From contig NC_058047.1 of the NCBI RefSeq assembly GCF_020085105.1, positions 22,090,001-22,154,000 on the forward strand: 64,000 bases of DNA. Reading direction: 5' to 3'. The DNA is from Siniperca chuatsi. Taxonomy: Eukaryota; Chordata; Actinopteri; Centrarchiformes; Sinipercidae. Positions 48,963-59,807 of the stretch are shown piece after piece. The position numbers and the translations under genes were made by a program. Every line of letters starts with the position of its first letter. Positions within the stretch are counted from its first letter, which is position 1. The notes below the pieces were generated by a model, which did not search any database, was not told the origin of the DNA, and saw only the letters and a list, made by a program, of their open reading frames with translations.

Positions 48963-51900
48963 GTGTGCTGATGAGCTGCGTGATTATGGAGGTAATGAAA
49001 GAATGAAAGGCATCATGGCAGTGTGTTACTGAACTGTAATGCCATTACAATACATTAGTGCTCTGGTCTTCATCAAAGGGAAGCAGGTAGAAACAGAAAT
49101 GAAGACTTGTACGGTAGTGCTAAAGAGATCAAGACCAAGGGGGAAGAGAAAGCGAGAGAGATTAGAGATCTTCATTAAAAGGACATTACTTCAAAGACTA
49201 AAATCCCTTCCAGTCTCATGCTGTAGTCAGTCCTTATCCATTTTATTTTGTACTCTGAAATTATGTTTTAATGTAATGTGACTGTGTTGTGCTTCATTGC
49301 AATTCTCAGTATCTATTCAGTGGTCAGGTCCCACAAGAGGGCTTACGATAAATCTGAGGAGTCATGACATGATTTGCTACACAAATTATGTTTTTTTAAA
49401 TTAATTTATGAAATGGAGAAACTCTGGATAGTTTTAAGTTTTCAAGCTTCTAAAAACGTTTCGACAACCATATGAGGGAAACATCACTCTTTGGTTGAAC
49501 TGCTCACAAGTGAAGTGGTCACAAGTACAGTGATGTGAAAAAGTGTTTGCCCCCTTCCTGATTTTTTATTTTTTTGCATGTCACACTTAAATGTTTCAGA
49601 TCATCAACAAATTTAAATATTAGTCAAAGATAACACAAGTAAACACAAAATGCAGTTTTTAAATGAAGGTTGTTATTATTAAGGGAAAACCAAATCCAAA
49701 CTTACATGGCTGAAGAAGAACAAAATGAAGACTTTGGAGTGGCCTAGTCAAAGTCCTGACCTGAATCCTATTGAGATGCTGTGGCATGACCTTAAAAAGG
49801 CAGTTCATGCTCGAAAACCCTCCAATGTGGCTGAATTACAACAATTCTGCAAAGATAAGTGGGCCAAACTTCCTCCACAGCGCTGCAAAAGACTCATTGC
49901 AAGTTATCGCAAACGCTTGACTGCAGTTGCTGCTAAGGGTGGCCCAACCAGTTATTAGGTTTAGGTGGCAATCACTATTTCACACAGGGCCATGTAGGTT
50001 TGGATTTAGTTTTCCCTTTATAATAACAACCTTCATTTAAAAACTGCATTATGTGTTTACTTGTGTTATCTTTGACTAAAATTTGTTTGATGATCTGAAA
50101 CATTTAAGTGTGACAAACATGCAAAAATATAAGAAATCAAGAAGGGGGCAAACACTTTTTCACACCACTGTAGCTTCGCTTTGCTTCACTTTAAAGGGTC
50201 ACAAGCCAAAATGTTTGGGAGCCACCACATTTAGCTCCTGATGCAAAAGACTTGAGCAAGACACTCAACTTATGTTTGCCCCAACGAAGCTGCTCACTGA
50301 CTGATAGAAGAATGTGGCTGTACTGAGCTGAGCATGCAAGTGCTACAGTGCTTTGCTGGAAAAAAGTATGCATAGTCAGATAACTTTTGCTGGATACATA
50401 ATACATGTATACACAACATTTTTCAGTTTTAATAAGTGTTTGGATAAACACTGGCCTGTGCTGACTGATTTACTCTGCACACTGTCTGTTGTCCCATGTT
50501 TGCTTTGAATAATGAGCAAATAAGCTGTTAATGACTCCGAAGACCAGAGATTGACTGTCATCCAAATTTGATCCTGTCCTCTCCTCATCAGGTGACGATC
50601 GTGCTGATCCCTCCTCTGCTTCAAAAAGTGCTCCTGGTGGTGAGGCGGCTCCTAAGGCTCCAGCAGCAGAGTCTGTGTCTGGTTCTAGCCCAGACCCCAT
50701 CAGCCATGCTGTTACTGCACTTTCACCGAATGGCTTCAACACAAATTCAAGTTCAAGAGGCACCAACAGTTCGAGCAGCGACACAACTACAGAAGGGGAA
50801 ACCATCTCTATGACACCCGAACCAAAGAAAGATAATGGTAACTATGCAACTCAGTATTATTAATCCTGTGTTATTCTCTGATCTGCTGTTGTGGTTATTG
50901 TTTCTGTCTGTTTTAGGTTTGCCAGTAGGAACGTTTTATCACACTTCAGAAGGATTTAGTAAGGAGCCCAGCAGCAGGTGGCTCAGAGTTTAGGAGCTAT
51001 ATTTAACAAAGTCCTTATCTCTGTTTTCCACGTCCAGAAGTGGGCCACAGAGAGACAGGGTTAAAGTGTTGACCATCGTGCCACAAACACATCACAGACA
51101 AAGACAGAGAGCTCAGTCTAGTTTTAAAACAAAACTGGAGCACAAAGGAGAGAATGTCAGAGATGGTGTAGGATAAAAGTAAAAGAAGAGTAATAAAGAA
51201 GGTATCACTGAGTTAAATAAAGTGCAACCTGTCTGGAGAGCAATGGTAAAATATACTCAGAAAAGTTCAGTCAGAAGAGATTCAGATTGTGTTGAGGAGA
51301 GTGGAGAAGTGATTAAATGCTGTGTTACTTTTCACAAGGGGGTGAGAAAGGTAGAAGTGAAATACTCCCCCCAGGCACACACTCTCTCTCTCTCAAACAC
51401 ATGCTGGTTCACACATTAGACTCATAAACATATTCACAGGCTAGGCAGATTTCTAGGCACTTAGTTTATTTTGTGGCGGGAAAAAACAGTTCATATTAGA
51501 GAACTTTTTGAATGTACACAACTATAAGGGTTGGCATCTCCGCCTAGCCATGCAGATAGTTTAGGTTTTTTTCTTGTCCAGGTTTTGAGATATTCGACTT
51601 TTAGTTTTCTGTCTCCGACCAATACAATTGAGGTAAACATATTTATATTTGTGGTGCTCACAGCATTGGAAATGTACACTTTAACAACAGTAAGAGTCTA
51701 CAGCCACGCTAACGGCTCTGTGGTGCTAATGTCAGCATGCTACGTAACATGCTCACAATGACAGTGCTAACATGCAGATGCTAAGCAGGCATGGTATAAT
51801 GTTTACTATGTTCACTATCTTAGTTTAGTGTGTTAGGATGCTAACATTTGCTAATTAGCATTACAAAGTACAGCTGAGGCTGATGGGGATTAGTTTTGCA

Positions 51901-54900
51901 GGTGTTTGGTCATAAACCAAAGTAACGGACAAATTGAAATTTTGACCTGATGATGGCACTAGATGAAAAGAAATTACCAATATTATTACAATTCATCCTG
52001 AGGGAAAGATGAATATCTGTACAAAACGTATGGCACTCCATCCAATGGCTGTTGAGACATTTCACTATAAACCAAACATGTCAGCCTCACGGTAGCGGGA
52101 GGAAAAGTCAGGGGATCACCAAAGTCACTAGGATTCATCCTCTGCTAACCATGAATGTTTGTACAAAATTTCATGGCAATCCATCAAGTTCTTAAGATAT
52201 TTCAGTCTGGACAAAAGTGACCAGCACTACCAACACTACTACCAACACAACTATAGAGCCATGCTGCTAGCATGGCTAAAAATCACCAGAAACATCTGTT
52301 TGCAGACAAAATGGCGCCTTTACAAATAATCAACAGTACACAAAGTCAGCAGTCACTATTTCTTGGTTAGAAAGAAGTTCCGGTAAAAACACATGCTTCT
52401 GTTGAATTTTTTAAGTGTAATTCTTGCTCTGACCTGGACAAATAAAACCAAAATGATCTGCATGGCTAGATACCACTAGAGGAAAGTGGGAAAATATGTT
52501 TATTTGTAATTTGGGTGAACTGGCCCTTTAACACCTCACATTGCCCTGTCAGGCACTTCAGCACACTTCATAAATGCACATACAAAAAGTATGTTCAGCA
52601 GGCTCATGTTAATTTGCTGATGACACACATATAGTATTTCAGCATGGCAGAAAAATCTTCGCCCAGTAGAATTATAATATTTTTACGATAATGTTGTCTT
52701 TCTCTTTCTGTAGATACCAACACCGTGTCTCCCTCAGAGGCTGCCATTCCTAAAAATAATAGAAACCTAACAGATCAGTCGACATCACAGCCTCCAATTC
52801 CTCTTTCTGGGAGCCACGCCCCCACCTCTCACATCCACCTTACCTCCACCACTACTAGCCCCACACCCACAGCTCACACTACCCCTGCAGACATGCTGAC
52901 CACCATACCAATCATAGACACATCGCATAATGCTACACCTCCACTTGCTGACGCCATTACACCATCAAACCAGCCCACTCACCTCAAAACACACTCATCC
53001 ACTTCTGTCTCACACGTCACAACACCTGAGCCACCAAAGCCCAAAACTACCACTACCACTACCATCGCCCAGTCCAGTTCAACATCCAGCACCAGCTCCT
53101 CGCAAGAGCCTGAGAATTCTGAGTCGCAGACACTCACATCTCCACAGAACACTTCACGGCCCGACGGACATCCTGAGACCTCCAGTGAATCCCACCCAAA
53201 GTCCACCATCACCCTGGCGAGCACCCCCTCCGCCCAGGCCAAAGCCCAAGCTGACACTCCCTCCCAGCTCAACGTTGGGGGTGACAGTAAGTGCATTATA
53301 TCTTCTGTGTTGGTATTATGTATTTGTTCTGGACGATTCACTGCCTGGATATTGACAGAGCCAGAAGTGAATTGGCTTAACAACAAAGGCGATGCTGTTC
53401 TTTGTTTTCCAGCACAAGCCAGTCCTCGTTTCGACACACACAAACACACACGATGCATCCCCCATCTACATCTTCTACAAGCACTGTCACCACCAAGCAC
53501 TCCACAATCATGGCTCTGTTTGGTAAAGGAACAGAGGCAGTCATGGGACTCAGGGCCTCAAAAATGCTCTGTTTTCCTTCTTTTTCTTTCTCGCTTTGCC
53601 CTCTGTCTGTGTGCTAAATGATTTACATATCTACAGTGTATGTTTTTATAGATATACTCTGTTTTTCCAACTTTACCTTTACCTTCTCAGTTGACCAGCC
53701 TGCTTGAATACAGTTAAAATATAAAATTCTCTCTGCCTCTCTGACTCTGTGTGGTTTTATTAGGCCACGCTTGGCACCTCGCCTCTTTCCATTAGCCAGA
53801 GGAACAGGGCGCATTCACTGCTCTGTGGTTGTTGTTACTTTCAACCAGAGGATATAAAAAAACAGCCATGTTTACAAAGTAGTCTTCCATAGCAACATCC
53901 ATATACAGAGATGTACTTCCAACAACTCCGGCACAAACTTCCCCTGCACAGAAATATACAAACACAGAGACATCAACATAGAAAGGTCAAGCGTGATGAT
54001 GTTGTTAGAGATTAAACAGAACTCTTAGAGAAAACTAAAACATACTGTACTGTAGGCACATACAATATAGACTGCTTGATTCTAATTCTAAAAAGGAAAA
54101 TCTTAAAATGATGCCCTATAAATACATGTACTTGTTCAACAGAGAGCTGAAGTACAGGTAAGCTTCACATTACCATCCTGTGTTTGACATTTCTGTCCTG
54201 AGCTACACGATGAACACTCAAGCTCAACATGCTGCTGTCGTGTCTGTGTTTAGCTCCAGTCACAGCTTTAAATAACCGTTTAAGAAGCTGTAATTCTACT
54301 ATTTGCACCATGTTAAGTCAATGGCGTTAAGTCAATGTTTAATGGCGGACGGCCAGGTTGTTTTATCTCCTGTGCTTTTGTTTCAGCGACGATGGTCCAT
54401 GACTCTCCCACATTAGACCCCCTACTGGCTGGCCTGGTGTCAGCCTTCATCATCACTGCTGTCATCATCACTCTGCTCCTCTTCCTCAAACTGCGCCGAA
54501 GAGACAACCGACCAGAGTTCCGCAGGCTGCAGGACCTACCTATGGTGAGCACGTCCATGACATCCAGGCAACACTTTCACTGCTGTCTCAGTGACAATAC
54601 TCAGTCCGTCAGACATTGTTGAGCACAGATGTGACATATACTGTTCCAACTTCCCAGTACTTACGCACAGCTACAGCGTTCCTGCTACCAACCAGAATAT
54701 ATTATAGTATATATAAGTTGCATAATGGCTTGACTAATGATTTACTTATAATTTATAGATAAATAACAGGACTTGTGGGTTTCCAAGTCGGGGTTTACCC
54801 TCCTTATCCTCCTAACTTATTCACATTTAAAAATGCAGACTTGATGGATAATGGACAAATACATTGCATTGCAACACTGGTTTTTGTACAGATTAAACAA

Positions 54901-55362
54901 ACATATAACATGTTTATTAAAGCACTTTAGAGGTGTTGGTAGATTGATTGTTACCTTTGGACAGAGCCAGGCTAGCCCCTGTTCTTCTCATTTAACTCTT
55001 GGCAAGAAAGTGAATAAGACTATTTCCCAAAATGTCAAACTATTCCTTTGTTAACTTTTATAATTTGTTAAGATTTTTCACAGTTGTTCTTCTTAATGGC
55101 TTTACTGATCTATAAAACATTAATTAATGATTAATTAACCAACTACAACCTATAAGCCCTTTATAAAGGGTGACTTATTAGAAAGTCATACCACAAACTC
55201 TATAGCGTTGAGCACTTGAAGACTTCTGACCATTTTGACTGTGTAAATATATGTGTTAGCATATAATATGTATATTAGATGTGTATAATTAGTTGTTATT
55301 CAATTTTTTCTGTGTAGGACGATATGATGGAGGACACACCCTTGTCCATGTACAGCTACTGA
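46374..55362 (+). CDS. mucin-like type I membrane protein, unrecognised
   Basis: Exons 46374-46443, 50592-50837, 52714-53286, 54387-54544 and 55318-55362 join in phase to 363 residues. The N-terminus METKLWIALCVLLLINLGS is a signal peptide (second of two adjacent ATGs; translation could begin at either). Residues about 24-305 are roughly half Ser/Thr/Pro, with runs such as TTTTTT and SSSTSSTSSS, several NXS/T sequons and no Cys, as expected for a heavily O-glycosylated stalk. One membrane span at about 309-330 (LLAGLVSAFIITAVIITLLL) is followed by KLRRR. The 33-residue tail has EFRRLQDLPM and the C-terminus MMEDTPLSMYSY. Architecture is that of endomucin/CD164/podoplanin/PARM1-type sialomucins, but I cannot match the tail to any of them. 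Low-complexity ectodomain means family assignment must rest on the membrane and tail exons. Confidence 0.8.
46536..46590. repeat. (CA)n microsatellite
   Basis: AC/CA run of about 55 bases. Confidence 0.95.
48736..48832. repeat. compound (AC)n(TA)n microsatellite
   Basis: AC-rich run to about 48785 passing directly into a (TA)n run to 48832. Confidence 0.95.
48921..48957. repeat. (CT)n microsatellite
   Basis: Uninterrupted CT run. Confidence 0.95.
49528..50170 (+). mobile_element. Tc1/mariner-like element, internally deleted
   Basis: Bounded by TA target duplications (49526-49527, 50171-50172). The terminal inverted repeats are long, about 180 bp (49528-49709 and 49988-50170), starting CAGTGATGTGAAAAAGTGTT and ending CACTTTTTCACACCACTG. 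Between them is the C-terminal part of a Tc1 transposase (about 49725-49958) including SPDLNPIEMLWHDLKKA, which carries the third acidic residue (E) of the DDE triad. The first two catalytic residues and the DNA-binding domain are missing, so the copy is non-autonomous. Confidence 0.9.
49725..49958 (+). pseudogene. Tc1-like transposase C-terminal remnant
   Basis: 77-codon open frame from MKTLEWPSQSPDLNPIEMLW to GGPTSY, the C-terminal part of a Tc1-family transposase. It keeps the DDE-triad Glu in NPIE; everything upstream, including both catalytic Asp, is deleted. The ATG is probably not a natural start. Confidence 0.85.
50838..52713 (+). other. second intron of the mucin-like gene
   Basis: 1.9 kb, mostly occupied on its right by the dispersed repeat at 51694-52285. 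No exon seen. Confidence 0.6.
51694..52285 (+). mobile_element. dispersed repeat common in perciform fish
   Basis: Contains CAGCTGAGGCTGATGGGGAT, TTGGTCATAAACCAAAGTAA, TTTTGACCTGATGATGGCAC, GGGGATCACCAAAGTCAC and TTTCATGGCAATCCATCAAG, all hallmarks of a very frequent non-coding element in perciform introns. The left part (CACGCTAACGGCTC...) is inversely similar to the right end (GCTGCTAGCATGGCTAAAAA), suggesting a terminal-inverted-repeat element. The class is not certain. Confidence 0.7.
53287..54386 (+). other. third intron of the mucin-like gene
   Basis: Flanking exons are both phase 1 and give a continuous protein (...GGD-TTMVHDSP). The intron contains an exon-like 110-bp segment at 53413-53522 with splice signals but incompatible length; see findings. 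Confidence 0.6.
54545..55317 (+). other. fourth intron of the mucin-like gene
   Basis: Holds a partial copy (54925-55052) of the element at 60211-61073. Nothing else recognised. Confidence 0.6.
54925..55052. mobile_element. terminal-inverted-repeat element, partial copy
   Basis: AGAGGTGTTGGTAGATTGAT, CTTTGGACAGAGCCAGGCTA and the end TTTCCCAAAATGTCAAACTA plus TTCCTTT match, in inverse, the left portion of the element at 60211-61073. Most of the body is missing. Confidence 0.65.
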
Positions 55363-55886
55363 TGGAGGCACGACTGAAACTTTTGGCACCCAAATACTCT
55401 CAATGAATCCAGGCTCATGCCGCAGCGCTCGTCGAACCTGGTCTCTCTTCCTTAATCTGCACCAAACCGAAAGTATTCTGGGTAGGTGTGAGCAAATTTC
55501 TGGATTGCTTTCATTTATCTAGATCAAGGAAAGATCAAAGAAAGGACATGATTGAAGCTGCAATGGACAAAGACATCGCCCACGTTGGGGTCGTTTTGAC
55601 TATTTGGTGTCTGTAATTACAAATTAGGCCAATGCCTCTGTTTAATTCTGTATGCTTAATATTTTTCAGCCCATCTTTTGGGGTATGGGAGTTGTATAAC
55701 ACATTTTGATTTCCCTAGAGTTGAAAAGGGTAGGTGTAAAGCAGGAGGCAACATCATCAGTTGTATCCATCATTTTGGGAGGTTCACACCTGGATACAGA
55801 CTCAGCTTGTCCTGCTGAACGTTTACCTGGGGGTACTGGTCTAATTTCCCTGTTATAAGTTAATGTTAGAAAGTCTGCCAGAAAAA

Positions 55887-55892
55887 AATAAA
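55887..55892 (+). terminator. candidate polyadenylation signal of the mucin-like gene
   Basis: AATAAA about 525 bases after the stop codon, followed by GT-rich sequence. Later AATAAA hexamers (for example near 57379) exist, so this is only the first candidate. Confidence 0.35.
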
Positions 55893-56081
55893 AGTCTGGC
55901 AAAAGGTCTGGCAGTCTGACTGAGAGGCCAGAGAAAATACATGAACATAAACTGATTATAGTGTTAAAGAGGTTGCACTTTACTTTTTCAGGAGTGGAAA
56001 AAAAAATTGACAAATATTTTTGTGTATGAGAAAAGTTTTGCGTGCATATGTAAGTGCAGGTATAGCAATGTGTGCGTTTGT

Positions 56082-56123
56082 AGGTGTGTGAGTCTGTTAG
56101 AAAGGTGCGTGAGTCTGTTAGAA
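56082..56123. repeat. 21-bp tandem duplication
   Basis: Two units AGGTGTGTGAGTCTGTTAGA(A) and AGGTGCGTGAGTCTGTTAGA(A), differing at one base. Confidence 0.9.
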
Positions 56124-59100
56124 AGGTGCATGTATGGATTTTTGAAGGCATGGCAGGGGATATTTAAGCATTTTCTCTTTTTTTCCAGTTTCTGTGTTGA
56201 AGGTCCTCCTGCCTTTTGGCCTGATTTTGATATGTGCAGTGTGTTTTTTGTTTCTTTCCTGGGGTCTTGAGTCCAGGAGAGAGTGCCTTACACAGTATAG
56301 GAACAGCTCTTATTGTATACTGTATTTATATTCAAGCCAATTAACTTCCAGATTTACCAGTCATTCCCAGTACTTTGTGTAATTTCCATTTAAACACACA
56401 CTCTGGGGCCAGATAGCTGCTCTGACTTGCCTGTGTTTGAAGAGTAGCCTTGAGCGTGTTCACCATGAGGCACTCATTCATACAATGACAGTTGCAGACT
56501 GAAATTGGCCAGTGGCCTTTCCACACAATGTTAGCATTGTCTTGTGTGTTGTAAATACTACTGATGATTGCATCATGCAAAGACAACTTTATGAAACTCA
56601 TCTTAGTTGTTGCTTTTGCGTTCACAAACATATTGAAAATGTTACATTGACTGACCTGACAGCACCTTGTTCTCTCAGTAGGCAAGCTCACAAATATTCC
56701 ATTGATTCTACTCTTATCAGCTTCTTTGCTCTGCAAATGTGCAGGAAAATGTCAGTGGAAGTGAGACATACAAGACGACAGAACAACCCACATAGATAGA
56801 CTAAATTGGGAACACAAGTATTAGCTCCAATTGATTTCTTTGTAGCATGAATAACTGCAGATGGTGACAAATTAAAGGTAAAATAACATCAAATGCTATT
56901 GTCTTGGTAAGGCTGATACTGGTGGGATAGACACCTAAAGGTATTCCTTCATTTACTGTTTTGAACCCTAATTTTTCCGTCCGCCACCTGTCTGTACATC
57001 CAGTTCTAAATTGTACACTTGAGATGTCTGATATTAGTGTTAAAAATTGTCTCAGAGTATCCTGAATGCATAATGAGGCTTTGCCGTCAGATGTGGATAA
57101 TAGTCCGTTGGTGTTTTATGATTAAAAGTATTTTGAAATCATCCTCTGTATTTCCTCTTATTCCCACTTCAGTCTGTTATTCACTGCAGCACCAACAAAC
57201 ACAAGCCCAATCAGAACACAACTACAGAAGCAGCCACAGAAAGCCAAGCTCCTTTCTTTCAACTTTTACACTGACTTTTATTGTTGGAGACAAAACAAAA
57301 AGCATTTTCTTTATAGACCTTCAATGAATGAATCAGTGCACTGCTTTACTGCAACGCCACTGCACAATACTTGGCAAATGCAATAAAACTGCAGTAGAAG
57401 GGTCTGATTCATCAGCCTTTTCTTCATTAAATGTCTCTTCAACTACAACATTAACAGCTATACAAGGAGAGCGTGTTAAAAGAGGTTTGTTTGAAAAATG
57501 TGTACTGCTCTGTGCCATTTACGGTTTTCTAGAAGGGTCTTTTACTGTTCACTTCTGACTAGAGAGACAAACTGTTTCATTAGATGAGCTGGATTGGGTC
57601 TATGGTCACTTTCACCACCCAATCCTCCACACCCCACTGAACACCTAACCTGCCCGTCAGCTCCCCCGTGGCTCTGCACTGTGGTCTGGGATCCTCGATG
57701 GGGGGTGTCTGGATGCTGAAATATTTAACAGCTTGACATCAAGCCTGAAAGAGTGTAATTCATGTCAGACAGAGCAGCATAAAAGGGACTCTTGACTGTC
57801 TTAACTGAGCTGTGTGTATATGAAGACATCGCAATGGAGGTTGGGAGTGTTGGTGCCTTGATAATGTTAATGGCTTTTGATTCCTCTTTGCCTTCACTTC
57901 AGCTGCATTACCAGGAATCAAATTCCCATACCTCATCAGAATCCTCCTGGATTGAAGAGTGCATTATGTCAGGAAGAAAAACCCATTAAATAGCCATTAC
58001 TCTGCTACACTGACGAGTGTAGCTTACATATAGTACATGATCACCAGAAAGCTCAAAGGCACTGTGAATCCTTACACTTGATATATTACTGTAAGTGATC
58101 AAAGCCTGTCAAAGTGCGATTTCATGAAGTTTCATTAAAGTTGAATCTGTTTGTTATATAACAAACTGATTAATTCCAAACTACCAATTAAAGGAAATAT
58201 AAGCATACTGTGGGCTCTTCTTTTGAAAATCAAAAGCACAGTGATCAGTGGTGTTCTTATGGATTCCACTGTAGTAATAGGCAGAGATGAAAATCCTGCA
58301 GTTACCAATCCTGTTACCCAACCCCAACAATCTAAATTTAAATCTTCTTCCTGAAGACAAACCGTGTGGTTTAGCAGACCAATCACAGTGCTGCTCAACT
58401 TTAACTCTGGTAGGACCCATAAATTATAGTCAGTGACTCGCAACATGGGTTCAGAGGGTGTGGCAAAAATAAAAGCATTATATCCATTGGGTGGCGACTG
58501 ATATCAAAATTTCGGTTCAGGCAGTCAAGCCTACAGTGAGAAATAAAGCTGCTTACAAAAATGCTACTTTGCAGGCACAGTTTTCTGAATGAGAAGCTCT
58601 CATAAAGAATCTCAGTTAATCAGCTGCCTGTCTCTTCAGTTTGTTCCCAGCATCCTTCCAGTATGTGCATGTGGAGACAGTTACTGCAGATTATTTAAAG
58701 AGAATTTGTGGCTATCTCAGTTTTCAGCAGTTTGTACAGTCATCTGCCTCCAGCAGATGCCACTAACTAGACTGAGGAGAAACAATGCTTTGATGCATAG
58801 TGTTTCAAACAAATTGACATCAACTAGTTAGCATTTGCTGAATCCACTGGTGGTTTGTTTTAGCACACTGTGGTAGCAGGGGATTGAGTGGGTCACATGG
58901 GATCAGACTGTTTAAATAAAAATTAGACAAGCAACTGGAAATCAATTTGAAAAAAAAAGTTAGCTGTTAGAGTTATTAACCTGTTAGTTTGACACTGTGA
59001 GATCCGCCCTGAGTCCCTAACACTGATATACAAATAACTGTTAAAAATAGCATTTGAGAATTTCCCACACTAAGAGAAAGTTTCCCCAATGGTATGAACT

Positions 59101-59461
59101 ATGTATCACATATCATATCCAAGCAGATCTGTTAAGCAACAGTAATAATAGGATGACTTGATTACTTGTTATGTGTATGTGCTTCTGTTGCCATGCCGTT
59201 AGCCATCCTTTGTTTCCTTTCCCCTTCACTTGGGACCACAAAGGAAATGAGCCATATGGCTGTTTGTGTTAACCTGACTATTTCTATTTTGATTTTCAGA
59301 ATAGGGCTGTAACTCTAAACTGTATTGATCAAAGTTTTCAGTTTTACAGTAATAATACATCTCAGGTAGTGTATTGGAGAAGGTGGAATAAATATCTATG
59401 TTGCTGAATCCTTCAAGTAAAATTACAGAATGTCATCTTAAAAAAGAAGAAAAAAAAAAGT

Positions 59462-59754
59462 TCAGAGGTCATCAAGACTTAGGTCAGATCGTAAATCTGG
59501 GTTCACGTCGTCATCAAGGAGATCATCACCATCATCATTGTCCTCATCATCCTCCAGATCTGATCCCGGACCAGAAAAGTTGCTCCGTCGAGACTGAACG
59601 CTCAGACGTACTTGCGGCTTCTGATGAAGAGCTGGCAGAGGTAAAGAGCAGAGAAGGAGCTGTTACTTTGTGTGTGTGAGTGACTGAGTGCCTCCTGTGG
59701 GATTAGGCTGGAAGACATTCAAATGTTTTCCCATAACAACTGTGTACCAGTATG

Positions 59755-59807
<53 letters not shown>

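Larger units (their letters stand above)
46444..50591 (+). other. first intron of the mucin-like gene
   Basis: 4.1 kb. Holds (CA)n at 46536-46590, a compound (AC)n(TA)n, a (CT)n run and a Tc1-like element. No other exon seen; flanking exons are both phase 1. Confidence 0.65.
55363..59461. other. convergent intergenic region
   Basis: Lies between the stop codons of the mucin-like gene (plus) and the coiled-coil gene (minus), and includes both 3' UTRs. Open frames are short and without similarity that I recognise. A 21-bp tandem duplication occurs at 56082-56123. No mobile element could be assigned. Confidence 0.5.

Noticed and set aside
52725-53621. 298-codon continuous open frame as a single-exon gene
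   Set aside because: It is the mucin exon read through its donor (A|GTAAGT at 53287) into the intron. The upstream signal-peptide exons and downstream membrane exon fit by phase.
57328-57558. 76-codon plus-strand frame in the convergent intergenic region
   Set aside because: No recognisable domain, no neighbouring exons in phase, and low-complexity AT-rich context.
59398-59679. Plus-strand frame with HHHHH
   Set aside because: It is the antisense of the Asp-rich last exon of the coiled-coil gene (GAT/ATC repeats).
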